The notes under the pieces: generated by a model
What the model was told of the DNA's origin: nothing
Seen by the model: only the letters and a program-made list of their open reading frames with translations
Database searches by the model: none
Translations under genes and position numbers: made by a program
NCBI GenBank assembly: GCA_001769655.1
Contig: MEPC01000017.1
Location: 26,157-90,156, forward strand
DNA length: 64,000 nucleotides
Direction: 5' to 3'
DNA from: Bacteroidetes bacterium RIFCSPLOWO2_12_FULL_37_12
GTDB lineage: Bacteria; Bacteroidota; Bacteroidia; 2-12-FULL-37-12
Shown here: positions 50,693 to 61,017 of the stretch, piece by piece
How positions within the stretch are numbered: the stretch's first letter is position 1
How the letters are laid out: each line of letters starts with the position of its first letter

Positions 50693-52624
50693 ATGCTCCG
50701 CTCAATTATCCTCATTTTATTGATATTTTTTGGGTACTCCTCTTACGCTCAGATGAGTTTAAGTGACACTGATTCGTCAAGAAAAAAAAGTTGGGATTTT
50801 TCAAGTTCCCGGCTTGGTGTCAGCACCATCGGATTAACTAACCGGTTTTTAACATACTATCCTTATAAAAACAATGATTTTACATTTTTCTCGGTTGATA
50901 ATGATTGGTTGTACAACGAAAACCTTCCTGAGAACTCTTTTGTAAAGCGAGATATGAATTTGAATGTTTTTCATTACAACCGCATCCATGAAAATTTCCA
51001 TTACATTCCGCAGATTAGTTTAAATGAATATTACGGCAGTAAAACATCCATCCGTGGATTTATCAATAATTTCAGCATTGCCACCCCGTCGAGGGTATTT
51101 ATCAATGATTTTCAATTAGGGTATCAGCAAGACACCCGTGACACCCTGCAGGACAAAGGGTTAGTTTATGGAAGCAATCTACTTATGAAAATCCGTAATG
51201 ACAGCACATTTAAAACTGGAATCAGAGGGAACATTTTGCAAACACAGATTTATCCGCGTTCCAATAATAAATATTACATAGAGGGTTATCTTAATCAACT
51301 TCTCAATCCACAAGCTGATTATTCTCTTTCGCTCGGCTATAAAAGCAGAAGAGTAGAAGATTACCTGAATAATAATATTCAAAGCATAGTGAGCGATACC
51401 ATGATTACCGGATTAGGATTCCACTATGAAATGCTTAAAGGGCTTACTTTTTCTTCTCAAAACAGTTTTGAACTTCCTAAACGGAATTTTAATTACAGGA
51501 GATTTAACGATTCCCTTTTGAACAAACAAAACTCACGTTTTGAAGAGTCACGTTTAAACACAAAACAATCTCTCAGTTTTAGCCGGAATACCCTGAATAT
51601 TTTGTTTACTTTTTCAGATGTGACCCGAAGCCGGGATTATGAACTGGAAAATTCATTGTTTAATTCTACGGAGGCATTTACTAAAGAACTTGAAGCAGAA
51701 AAAATTAAAAATATAGATGAAGAGGTAAAAGAATGGAGAATTCTCACGAACTATGGAATTAATGCAAAGCATTCAATACAATTAAACAGTGTGGGACAAC
51801 TGTTGCGGATTGATACGCCCAGTGAAAAAGAGAATCAGGACCGCGATGAAGTATATTATCAAACCGAACTTGGATTTGTTTCGCAATGGAACCCCATATT
51901 CAAAACAAACATTTCTCTGGCTGGTAATTACAGGGAACACCGATTTATTAAAAGCGAAAATAGCAATATTAATTTTGTTCAACAGGGGCTTTTACTGACT
52001 CCGGGATTTCAATGGAACCCAGGCAATTTTTATTGGAGTGGTTTTTACGGGTTGAATGTATCTTATCTGGTAAAAAATTTACTTTTTGAGCAGGAAAAAA
52101 ACCGTTCCAACCGTCAGTTTCTATCATCGCAGAATTTTAAATACCTCTGGAATGAGAATCATTCATCGGAATTACTTTTTGTACACACTGAAAACTTTCT
52201 GAGCAGATTAAATTGGGAAAAATTTTCAGAAAGTCCTCTCGATTCCACCTTTAGTGATGAAATTCAACTGAATCACTTTTTATCGTTAGGAAAGAAAATT
52301 TCAAGAGGAAATTTAAAAACAGGTTATCGTGTTTTTTATCAGAGTAAAACCATGACAGGTACCCTGCAAAAATTGAATGGATTGCCGGTTATGATTTATG
52401 CTGAGTCCATGGTTTTACAGCAGGGTCCCGACATTGGTTTTTTATTTACAAAAAAAAGATTTTCATTTTCTGTTTCCTGCTGGTTTCAGTTTGCAAAAAA
52501 CTACATCCGTTATAAAGAAGGAATTGCACCGGGCTCCGGTCACCTATATACAGAAGAAGAATTAAATGCAGTGATTAGAAACTTTTATCCCTATTTCAGT
52601 GTGAGTTCGAAGTGGAATTTGTGA
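50693..52624 (+). CDS. Hypothetical outer-membrane beta-barrel-like protein
   Basis: Signal peptide MLRSIILILLIFFGYSSYAQ; aromatic beta-strand-like pattern to the C-terminus. Confidence 0.6.
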   Translation: MLRSIILILLIFFGYSSYAQMSLSDTDSSRKKSWDFSSSRLGVSTIGLTNRFLTYYPYKNNDFTFFSVDNDWLYNENLPENSFVKRDMNLNVFHYNRIHENFHYIPQISLNEYYGSKTSIRGFINNFSIATPSRVFINDFQLGYQQDTRDTLQDKGLVYGSNLLMKIRNDSTFKTGIRGNILQTQIYPRSNNKYYIEGYLNQLLNPQADYSLSLGYKSRRVEDYLNNNIQSIVSDTMITGLGFHYEMLKGLTFSSQNSFELPKRNFNYRRFNDSLLNKQNSRFEESRLNTKQSLSFSRNTLNILFTFSDVTRSRDYELENSLFNSTEAFTKELEAEKIKNIDEEVKEWRILTNYGINAKHSIQLNSVGQLLRIDTPSEKENQDRDEVYYQTELGFVSQWNPIFKTNISLAGNYREHRFIKSENSNINFVQQGLLLTPGFQWNPGNFYWSGFYGLNVSYLVKNLLFEQEKNRSNRQFLSSQNFKYLWNENHSSELLFVHTENFLSRLNWEKFSESPLDSTFSDEIQLNHFLSLGKKISRGNLKTGYRVFYQSKTMTGTLQKLNGLPVMIYAESMVLQQGPDIGFLFTKKRFSFSVSCWFQFAKNYIRYKEGIAPGSGHLYTEEELNAVIRNFYPYFSVSSKWNL

Positions 52625-52734
52625 GGGGTAGAAGGTATAGGGGTATAGGGGTATAGGGGCATAGGGCATAGCCGTAAACTTTAGTATTTAAAAAATTATG
52701 AACTAATTTATAGTTTTCACTTGGTGTTTTTTTT

Positions 52735-52771
52735 GCCCCTCTCCATTTTGGAGAGGGGCTGGGGTGAGGTC
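52735..52771 (-). repeat. CCTCACCCC/GGAGAGGGG repeat copy 5
   Basis: gcccctctccattttggagaggggctggggtgaggtc. Confidence 0.93.
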
Positions 52772-52801
52772 TTTTAAGTTGACGAGAATAGGTATAGGCA
52801 C

Positions 52802-52834
52802 AAAAAAAAAGGTCGATCAGATACCTGATCGACC
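52802..52834 (-). terminator. Intrinsic terminator (minus strand)
   Basis: ggtcgatcag-atac-ctgatcgacc perfect 10-bp stem, followed on the minus strand by a T tract (A run at 52802..52810). Confidence 0.85.
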
Positions 52835-52844
52835 CCATCTACCT

Positions 52845-52870
52845 ATGAAAAAAAGTACACTGGCGTGTAC
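52845..52870 (-). terminator. Possible second hairpin/terminator (minus strand)
   Basis: gtacac-tggc-gtgtac stem with an A run on the left (T tract on the minus strand). Confidence 0.5.
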
Positions 52871-52985
52871 GATTATCATATGCTCAAATACTGTGCCAGA
52901 AAAAAAAGTGCTTTATAATGCTTTATAAACGTGTTTTTATATACCATTTTCTAATTTTTGGACAAATTGTTTCATTTTGAGAAAA

Positions 52986-54338
52986 CTAATTTTGAGTATC
53001 AGCGGGTTCCCCTTCGGGTTTCATCAATCTGTAAACAGTGGACCTGCCTATTTGCAGGTGGTCGGCTACTTTCTCTATGTCATTGTTATACCTTTTAAGC
53101 AATCGTTTTATCATAAAAACCTTGATTTCATCAAGGGTATAATTATCCAACTCGATTTCTCCCTGTTGAATGATATTTGAAACAATGAAATGTTCTTTGC
53201 CAATTTCTTTACCCTCTGCCAAAATAGCAGACCTTTCGACAACGGCTTTTAATTCTCTGACATTTCCGGGCCATCCATAGCTCATTATAATCCTTATAAC
53301 ATCCGGGCTTAATTCCTTTTTCTCTAATTTATTCGACTTTATAAACTCTCTAAGGAAATGATTGGCAAGCAGAAGACAATCATCCCCTCTTTCTTTCAAT
53401 AAGGGCATATTTATTGGAAATCCGTAAAGCCGGTAGTACAGGTCTTCTCTGAATCTTCCTTTACTTACCTCTTCTTCCAGAAGTTTATTCGTTGCAACGA
53501 TAATCCTTGCATCAATCGGAATTCTTCCTGTTCCTCCAACGCGTGTGATTTCCTGCTCCTGTAATACTCTCAATAGTTTCACTTGCATTGAAAAGTCAAG
53601 TTCGGTGATTTCATCGAGGAAGAGCGTACCCCCAGTTGCTTCTTCAAATTTACCCATCCTACGGGCTAAAGCGCCGGTAAATGAGCCCTTTTCATGACCA
53701 AACAATTCGCTTTCAATTAAGTCCTTTGGAATAGCGCCCATATTGACAGATACCAGCGCCTTTTTTTTACGGGTAGAATTAAAATGGACAGCTCTGGCAA
53801 CAAGTTCTTTACCGGTACCACTTGCTCCGCTAATGCAAATTGTAATATTTGTTTGTGCGGCTTTTTTAATTAAGCTGAAAACCTTCTGCATGGGCTCGCT
53901 GACCCCGATAATATGTTGAAATTGATATTTTTCTTCCAGCGCTTCCTTAAGTTCTTCTACTTCCGTTTTCAAAGCCGCTGTTTTCATTAGAGCTCGAACG
54001 GTAACCAACAAGCGGTTTTCCCACTCTTCGCTCTTTATAATATAGTCACGAACTCCTTTTCTTAACATATTTATTGCAATCTCAACGTTGCTTTGACCTG
54101 ACAACATGATAACCGGTATTTCATTGGAAAAAGCATTAACTTGTTTAAATACATCCATCCCATTCATATCGCTTAATGAATAATCGAGAATGACAATGGA
54201 AGGTTTTTTATGCAAGTCAGCAAGCATTTTTTTTCCACTGAGGTATCTGTGGACTTCCAGTTCCGGCTCGTAACGAAGTGAGTATTCTACTAATTTTCCA
54301 AACATCTCATCGTCGTCAAGGATAAATACTTTAAACAT
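52986..54338 (-). CDS. Sigma-54-dependent two-component response regulator (REC-AAA+-Fis HTH)
   Basis: REC (ILDDDEMFG, VILDYSLSDMNG), SGTGKELVARAVHFNS, GSFTGA loop, GWPGNVRELK, C-terminal HTH. Confidence 0.96.
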   Translation of the reverse strand: MFKVFILDDDEMFGKLVEYSLRYEPELEVHRYLSGKKMLADLHKKPSIVILDYSLSDMNGMDVFKQVNAFSNEIPVIMLSGQSNVEIAINMLRKGVRDYIIKSEEWENRLLVTVRALMKTAALKTEVEELKEALEEKYQFQHIIGVSEPMQKVFSLIKKAAQTNITICISGASGTGKELVARAVHFNSTRKKKALVSVNMGAIPKDLIESELFGHEKGSFTGALARRMGKFEEATGGTLFLDEITELDFSMQVKLLRVLQEQEITRVGGTGRIPIDARIIVATNKLLEEEVSKGRFREDLYYRLYGFPINMPLLKERGDDCLLLANHFLREFIKSNKLEKKELSPDVIRIIMSYGWPGNVRELKAVVERSAILAEGKEIGKEHFIVSNIIQQGEIELDNYTLDEIKVFMIKRLLKRYNNDIEKVADHLQIGRSTVYRLMKPEGEPADTQN

Positions 54339-54348
54339 GGGAATTAAT

Positions 54349-54443
54349 TAATGCGATTGTGATAAGATTGTAATACAGTGGTAATACGGTGGTAATACTA
54401 TAGTAATACAATTGTATTACTATAGTATTACCATTGTATTAAC
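54349..54443. repeat. 11-bp-phased inverted array B (about 9 units)
   Basis: taatgc 54349, tgataa 54360, taatac 54371/382/393/404, then tattac 54415/426 and tattaa 54437; centre gtaatacaattgtattac. Confidence 0.92.
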
Positions 54444-54650
54444 TTAAATCAGCACGCTAAATTACGGATTTTCAAATAAAAAAAGTAACTTTGAGTTTCT
54501 TTTAGTTACAATTGTTATTTAATTAGCTATCTTTTGTAACTATTCAGGCGGGTATTATTTCTCACAAATAAAATGTCACGCAAAGAAGCAAAGTACGCAA
54601 AGAATTAATAACCATAATTTTCAATTCAAACAACCAATCTTTAAATATCT

Positions 54651-56555
54651 ATGACCAAAAAAACTAATAAAAAGCCACTAAAAAAAATTTATTCTAAAAA
54701 AGAAGTTGACCCCTCTTTTTATTCTGTGTTTGAAGGAGAAAAAATAAATGAGCGTTTTAACCGTTTAAGCAATGCGACCTTTGAGGCATTGGTTTTTCAT
54801 TACCATGAAATTATCGTTGACGTAAATTTATCCTTTACCCGCATGTTTGGGTATGAAAGGGAAGGAGTATTAGGAAAAAGCATCTGGATATTACCTGCCT
54901 GGGAAAAACAATCTGAACTAAAAAGATATATTAAGGAAAAATATAACAAACCTTTTGAAACGATTGGAATCAGGAAAGACGGAACTTCATTTAATTGTGA
55001 AGTGATTGGCAAAGAATTACCTTACAAAAACAAAAAAATAATCGTTTCGGCAATCCGTGACATAACCACTCAGGTTAAAACACGCAAAGAATTAGCAGAG
55101 AGCGAAGAGCGGTTCAGGGTTTTATCAGAATCCTCAACGGAAGCAATATTTATTCATAATCAGGGCATTATTGTATTAGCAAACACGGCCGCCTGCAAAT
55201 TATTTGGCTATACAAAAAGTGAATTGATTGGAATGACACCCAAAGAACTGGCTACACCCGAATACCACGCGATAATATTTCATAATATTAAAACTCAGAA
55301 TACAAGACCCTACGAAGTAACGGCAGTTCATAAAAACGGTTCTCATTTGAATATAGAAATAAAAGGGGATAAAGTTTTTTATAAAGGAAATGAGATGAGA
55401 GTGGTTTGCATAAGAGATATTACAGAAACCAAAAAAATGGAAGCTGTCTTGCGTGAAAATGAAGAAAAATACCGGAATTTGTTTGAAAATGCACATGACT
55501 TAATACAAAGCGTTAGTCCGGAAGGAAAATTTTTATATGTAAACAAGTCATGGCTCGATACCTTAGGTTATTCCGTAGAAGATCTTAATACCATGACTAT
55601 TTTTGATGTCATTCACCCTGAATCCATCTCTCATTGCGGAGACATTTTTTCACAAATTCTACAGGGAAAATCGTATGAAAATGTAGAAGTCACGTTTATG
55701 TGTAAAAACAAATCCATCATAATTGCTGAGGGAAACATTCATCCCCGTTATATGGGACAAAAAGTTATTGCCACTCAGGCATTGTTCCGGGATGTAACTG
55801 AAAAGAAGGAGTCGCTTAAAAAAATTAAAAAATTGAATGAAGAACTTGAGGAAAGAGTGCGGCAAAGAACGCTCGAACTGACACAAGTTAATCAGGAATT
55901 GGAATCATTTAGTTATTCTGTTTCGCATGACTTGAGGGGACCCCTGCGTAATATTGATGGTTTTTGCAATATTCTTCTGGCGGAATATTCTGTGAAGTTT
56001 GACAGCTTGGGATTAGATTGTCTGGAAAACATTCATCAATCGAGCCGGAAAATGAGTGTTTTAATTAACGATTTGATTAATTTATCAAAAGTTTCGCGGG
56101 CAGATATTATAAAAACAAGCATCAACCTAAGTTCGATGTTTGAAAAAATTGCCAATGATTATAAACTGAACCACTACGATCGTGCTATCCAACTTCAGGT
56201 GCAGAATGATATTTATTCAAACGGTGATGAAAATTTAATAAGCATTGTCATTGAAAATCTGATAAGCAATGCTCTAAAATTCACATCGAAGAAGCCCTCC
56301 GCCCTTATTAAATTCGGTCTATTGAAAGGTGATTTTGGAAATGCGTGTTTTGTGAGTGATAACGGAGCCGGATTTGACATGAATTTATATGACAGATTAT
56401 TCTGTGCTTTTCAACGGTTGCATCCGGCATCTGAATTTGAAGGAACCGGAATAGGGCTGGCTACCGTTAAGCGGATTATAGAACGTCATGGAGGAAAAAT
56501 TTGGGCTGAAGGAGAAGTGGAAAAGGGAGCTACTTTTTATTTTACCATCCCTTGA
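54651..56555 (+). CDS. PAS-domain (multi-PAS) sensor histidine kinase
   Basis: Three or four PAS/PAC segments; HisKA HDLRGPLRNIDGF; HATPase motifs (GTGIGLATVKRIIERHGGKIWAEGE). Confidence 0.95.
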   Translation: MTKKTNKKPLKKIYSKKEVDPSFYSVFEGEKINERFNRLSNATFEALVFHYHEIIVDVNLSFTRMFGYEREGVLGKSIWILPAWEKQSELKRYIKEKYNKPFETIGIRKDGTSFNCEVIGKELPYKNKKIIVSAIRDITTQVKTRKELAESEERFRVLSESSTEAIFIHNQGIIVLANTAACKLFGYTKSELIGMTPKELATPEYHAIIFHNIKTQNTRPYEVTAVHKNGSHLNIEIKGDKVFYKGNEMRVVCIRDITETKKMEAVLRENEEKYRNLFENAHDLIQSVSPEGKFLYVNKSWLDTLGYSVEDLNTMTIFDVIHPESISHCGDIFSQILQGKSYENVEVTFMCKNKSIIIAEGNIHPRYMGQKVIATQALFRDVTEKKESLKKIKKLNEELEERVRQRTLELTQVNQELESFSYSVSHDLRGPLRNIDGFCNILLAEYSVKFDSLGLDCLENIHQSSRKMSVLINDLINLSKVSRADIIKTSINLSSMFEKIANDYKLNHYDRAIQLQVQNDIYSNGDENLISIVIENLISNALKFTSKKPSALIKFGLLKGDFGNACFVSDNGAGFDMNLYDRLFCAFQRLHPASEFEGTGIGLATVKRIIERHGGKIWAEGEVEKGATFYFTIP

Positions 56556-56740
56556 AAAAAGTTATACCAATGGGATTCCGGTTACCGAATATTAGGGTGA
56601 GTATTGATAAAATAGTTAAATGGTTAAAATGGTTAAATGGTAGAGCTAAAACAAATAACAATTTAGTGATTTAACATGAATTTTGCAAACCTTTTTAGGT
56701 TGGTAAAACAAAAGAATCAACATTAAGCATGTAGTAAAAA

Positions 56741-57697
56741 ATGAATAAGTACTTTTCATTTAACATTATTTACCGCGCGTTTAGTATTATTCAGCTTTTC
56801 AATCTTTTCCACCCTGATCATCTATTTTCTCAAACCTTTGAAATAAAGAATAGTGACACTATAAATTATACTGACAAATATGGTCAGTCCCAATATTTAT
56901 GGAAAATTTTTTATACTAACGGAGGTGTTTTTTGTGAAGTATATTACAAAGACGGTGTATTTCATGGTCCTTGTGCTTTTTATCATCAAAATGGTAAACT
57001 AAGGAGTCAGGGCTATTATGCGGATGGAAATAAAACCGGAATTTGGCACTATTTTGATGAGAATGGCAGACCCTTGCGAGATGAAAGTATTCTTGACAAA
57101 GGAATTGATGAGGTTTGGAAATCCTACGATAAAAGCAATAAACTGGTACTTCAAAGCCGTGAAAAAAACGAAATCGTGAACGGAGAATACCGTACCTACT
57201 ATCCAAATGGTTCCCTGAATAGCATATCTTATTACCGTAATGGTAAAAAGGAAGGGACCTGGAGTTGGTTTTATAAAAATGGGACAGTCCTTCTTGAGCA
57301 AAATTATAAAACCGGAAAACTGCATGGACCCATTCATATTTTTTTTAAGACCGGCATCCTTGAATATTCCGGATTTTATAAAAACGGAAAAAATACAGGC
57401 ATTGCAGAAACCTATTTTGAAAATGGTGTATTGTCAGAAAGAATTAAATTCTGGGGAAATTCCAGCAAGGTGAAAACATACACTGAAAAAGGAGAACTCT
57501 CAGAAGTTTTTACATTAAGAAAAGGAATGTATCATGGGAAGTATAAATCTTATTATACTAATAATCTTAAAATAAATGAGGGGATGTATTTTAATGGAAA
57601 AAAGGAGGGGGAATGGAAATTATATTCACGCAACGGGAAACTTTTGAAAATTACTTTCTATAAGGAAGATGAGGTGGTTAGGGAGGAGATAAAGTGA
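56741..57697 (+). CDS. MORN/YwqK-type repeat protein
   Basis: Repeated NG(K)xxxxGxYxxGKKxGxWxxY units. Confidence 0.85.
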   Translation: MNKYFSFNIIYRAFSIIQLFNLFHPDHLFSQTFEIKNSDTINYTDKYGQSQYLWKIFYTNGGVFCEVYYKDGVFHGPCAFYHQNGKLRSQGYYADGNKTGIWHYFDENGRPLRDESILDKGIDEVWKSYDKSNKLVLQSREKNEIVNGEYRTYYPNGSLNSISYYRNGKKEGTWSWFYKNGTVLLEQNYKTGKLHGPIHIFFKTGILEYSGFYKNGKNTGIAETYFENGVLSERIKFWGNSSKVKTYTEKGELSEVFTLRKGMYHGKYKSYYTNNLKINEGMYFNGKKEGEWKLYSRNGKLLKITFYKEDEVVREEIK

Positions 57698-57700
57698 AAG

Positions 57701-57795
57701 AGTATAGGGGTATAGGGGTATAGGGGTATAGGGTATAGGGTATAGGGGTATAGAACTTCAAAATTTCCTTATACCCTTATACCTTTATACCTCAG
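57701..57795. repeat. GTATAGGG palindromic microsatellite between convergent genes
   Basis: gtataggggtataggggtata...gtatagaa then inverted ttatacccttatacctttatacc. Confidence 0.9.
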
Positions 57796-58580
57796 TATGG
57801 GATATGAAAATATAAATGCAATTCAATTCCCACCCAGGCATTTGTGGATGATTGGTAGGAATTATCGCCATAAGGAGTTAGCGCTCCTGTTTGATTTTTA
57901 TCCAGATCCCCGGAGGGATGATATTTACTGCGTGCATTTTTATCAATGATATCCGAGAGACCGTAATTAAACCTGAAACTTAAATCCAAACTAAAAAAAT
58001 CACTTAATTGATTGAAGGAAGTAAAACTAAAAACGGCGGAATAGGATAAAAGTGAAAAATCATTGGTGTTGGGTTCGTTGAAATCGCCAATTTTGGGTTT
58101 TGAGTTTGCCGCATTTAAATTATTATTTTTTCTTGTCTGATGTGCCTGTTGACGTATTGAAATCTGGGGTCCTACTAAAATACCTATTCCCATACCACCC
58201 GGTTCCCCACCTCTAATCTTATACAATAAAGGAATATGCATATACCATAATTCTTGTTGGGAATCATAAAAATCAAGAATATTCGTGCTATAATTACCAG
58301 CTGAGTCCATATACAATCCTGTGTATTTCTGCCCGAGTTTTCCCATGATTCCTTCTACCTGAATCCCTTGAAAATCTGTAAAATTCCAACCAAAAACACC
58401 TCCGTAACTTCCGCCGAAAGTTGGTTCAAAATCAATTTTATCTTCGGAATTCATCATGTTTTGATTAATAATCCATGAATTATTGAATCCACCAAAAAAT
58501 CCAAGATAAATGCTTCGTTGTGCTTGTGAGTTGAAAGCGGAGGTTAAAAAAAGCGTGACAAATAGAATTGGTTTATACAT
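57792..58580 (-). CDS. Outer-membrane beta-barrel protein (PorT-like layout)
   Basis: Signal peptide; GLGIGILVGPQ-like barrel segments; C-terminal ELHLYFHIPY. Confidence 0.65.
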   Translation of the reverse strand: MYKPILFVTLFLTSAFNSQAQRSIYLGFFGGFNNSWIINQNMMNSEDKIDFEPTFGGSYGGVFGWNFTDFQGIQVEGIMGKLGQKYTGLYMDSAGNYSTNILDFYDSQQELWYMHIPLLYKIRGGEPGGMGIGILVGPQISIRQQAHQTRKNNNLNAANSKPKIGDFNEPNTNDFSLLSYSAVFSFTSFNQLSDFFSLDLSFRFNYGLSDIIDKNARSKYHPSGDLDKNQTGALTPYGDNSYQSSTNAWVGIELHLYFHIPY

Positions 58581-58598
58581 AGTAATTATCGTTTAAAA

Positions 58599-60965
58599 TC
58601 AGAATACCGCAAATTTAGTAAATCCACTTGATTTTCCAATTATATTTATATGTGCAATATACAAACCGGCGGGCAGGGTAACCCTGAATCGAAAACCAGT
58701 TCCATAATTTCCTGTGAGAATAACGGATATCACTTTTCCGGTAATGTCAAATAGCCGGAATGTAAAGGGAGTATTTTTATTAAAATTATCGGAGAGAGAA
58801 AGTGCATATTCGTTTTGATTCACATTCTGCACTTTGATTGAGAAACCCTGTGCCTCCAACGCAGAAGGGTCAACACTTAGCGCGGCGGCATCCACTATTT
58901 TAATATAATCTATACCTGATTCTACCAGATGTCCGGGTTCAACATCTTCTGTTTCAAAAATTAAATTCATCGTTTGTGTAGGTGTAATAAAATTTTTAAT
59001 GTCATACTTTTGATAAATCCATTTGCCTTTTCCGAAGGCATCATTAAAAAAAGTATCCACGATAACTTCCTGTAAACCATTTGATATTTTAAAAATCAAA
59101 AAATCATTGGGTGTTCCATTAGTTCCATCGTTAAAAAACCAGCGGTAAAAACTGACTTGAGGAACTGTAAAATCAGCTATATCGAAAAGAGGTGAGGTGA
59201 CAATGGTTTTGCCGGAATCAACATCATATTTAGAGACGGAAGTGCCGCCATTTCCGGTGATTAAACAATGATTGCCGCAATCGTCAACAATATCTGAATC
59301 CGGATTTGAAGTATAACCGGCATAATACGTTCCTATAGGTGTGCCTTGCTCCCACTGACCGGCAACGGCATTACCAGTTACAACCCAATTATTATTTATA
59401 TTAAAATCTTCTACGATTCCTTTTTTCAATGAAAAATTCATCTGTTCATTGGAATTGATTATTTTGTTTGTTAAACACTGCGTAATAAAACCCCAACCAC
59501 CCACATTAATTTCATACGTGTCTTCATAAATAGGATTTAAAGCAAAAACTCCGTTGGTATCGGAGATGACCGAGTTATTATATTCGATACTGGTGGCTTG
59601 AATGATGCAACGTAATGGATTACCCTGATTGTCGGTCACTTTACCGGAAAGCATAAAAGATTTTCTGGGAGAAAGTATGATATCAAGTTGATTGGGAATA
59701 GTGTCACTCAGTGCCACATTCTCAATTTTCTTTGGAACATATCCCGGGCTGGAAACAATTATAACTGCTAATCCGGAAATAATACCACCGGTTTTATATT
59801 TCCCATCCAAGCCGGTAACTGAAATATGTTTTTCATTTTCTATAGTTACTGTCACTCCGTTGATGGGAAGCCCAGTCAAAGAATCAGTGACCGTTCCGGA
59901 AACCATGGTTACAAAACGGTACGTTGGTTTCAAAATGAATAAACCCTCCTCCATATCATTGGCAATAATATTTCCGGAAGGCAAAAAAGGATAAGCGCCC
60001 CAACAGCCATTGTACCCTGGACCGGATAAAGGAGATGTATCATAATTTCCTACTTCCACAAGAAAAGAGGGATCATGTGCATCCACAATAGTGACACCAT
60101 CGCGGTAATAAGCGGTAATTAAAAATCCATTTCGTACGATAGTATTATGTGCAATTGAATTGGAACCGGGGTTCGACTGATACCTGCTGATTTCTGTGAT
60201 ATTGGATAAGTCAGTAATATTATATGCAGTGACACTAGAATTATCAACCTCATCGGTTGTGAAAATAAACTTGCCGTCATCCGAAAGCCAGCAATTATGA
60301 GTGAAACTCCCCGGAGTTGGTTGGGTTGCAAGCAAAACTGGATTTGATTTGTTTCTGAAATCAACAACGGAAAACCATCCTCTGTAAATTTCGCCTGCCC
60401 ATAGTGTATCGTTTCTTACATATCCGTCGTGAATGTAGTTCAGCGAATACGAACCTACTTCTACAGGATTTGCCGGATCTGCTAAATCCAACACCACGGC
60501 TCCTCCATTGGCTTTATTACTTCCGAACAAATAGGCAAAACCTTTTTCATCAATAAACAAGGTATGTGCACTTTCCAACCCACCGGATGTATAATAGTTG
60601 GCAGTGGCACTGTCGGGTAACCGGCTTAAATCAATGATGAGCATGCCCTCGGAAACATTGTCGGTGGCGATATATGCAAATTTTTTCCAGATTTTGGGTT
60701 CCCTCCAGATAGATTCTTGCCCCTGAAAGAAGAATAATTGAACCGGGTTTGCAGGATTGGTGACATTAACAATTGAAACACCTTGGTTAGTTCCAACAAT
60801 TGCATATTCATTACCGGCGCTATCGGCATATCCCCAGAGATTGCTTAATTCGGAAGGAAACGACAGACGTCCAAGTAATTCAACATTGCGGTTATTGGTT
60901 TGGGCGTGAGAGAGTGAGAAAATTTCAGAGAGGCAAAACGTTAAAAATAAAATTGAACGGAGCAT
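58599..60965 (-). CDS. Choice-of-anchor-B-type beta-propeller protein with carboxypeptidase-regulatory-like domains and C-terminal T9SS-like sorting domain
   Basis: NLWGYADSAGNEYAIVGTNQGVSIVNVTNPANPV; SGTVTDSLTGLPINGVTVTI; C-terminal FRLFDITGKVISV...LPAGLYIAHI. Confidence 0.85.
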   Translation of the reverse strand: MLRSILFLTFCLSEIFSLSHAQTNNRNVELLGRLSFPSELSNLWGYADSAGNEYAIVGTNQGVSIVNVTNPANPVQLFFFQGQESIWREPKIWKKFAYIATDNVSEGMLIIDLSRLPDSATANYYTSGGLESAHTLFIDEKGFAYLFGSNKANGGAVVLDLADPANPVEVGSYSLNYIHDGYVRNDTLWAGEIYRGWFSVVDFRNKSNPVLLATQPTPGSFTHNCWLSDDGKFIFTTDEVDNSSVTAYNITDLSNITEISRYQSNPGSNSIAHNTIVRNGFLITAYYRDGVTIVDAHDPSFLVEVGNYDTSPLSGPGYNGCWGAYPFLPSGNIIANDMEEGLFILKPTYRFVTMVSGTVTDSLTGLPINGVTVTIENEKHISVTGLDGKYKTGGIISGLAVIIVSSPGYVPKKIENVALSDTIPNQLDIILSPRKSFMLSGKVTDNQGNPLRCIIQATSIEYNNSVISDTNGVFALNPIYEDTYEINVGGWGFITQCLTNKIINSNEQMNFSLKKGIVEDFNINNNWVVTGNAVAGQWEQGTPIGTYYAGYTSNPDSDIVDDCGNHCLITGNGGTSVSKYDVDSGKTIVTSPLFDIADFTVPQVSFYRWFFNDGTNGTPNDFLIFKISNGLQEVIVDTFFNDAFGKGKWIYQKYDIKNFITPTQTMNLIFETEDVEPGHLVESGIDYIKIVDAAALSVDPSALEAQGFSIKVQNVNQNEYALSLSDNFNKNTPFTFRLFDITGKVISVILTGNYGTGFRFRVTLPAGLYIAHINIIGKSSGFTKFAVF

Positions 60966-61017
60966 GGTGTTTTTTAAGGAAAGGCAAATGTAGCAATTAT
61001 TTTGTTATATTTCCACC

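Noticed and set aside
50545-50766. 73-aa ORF with [15 protein letters not shown]
   Set aside because: Encoded by the dispersed repeat and promoter region; overlaps the true 50693 gene in another frame.
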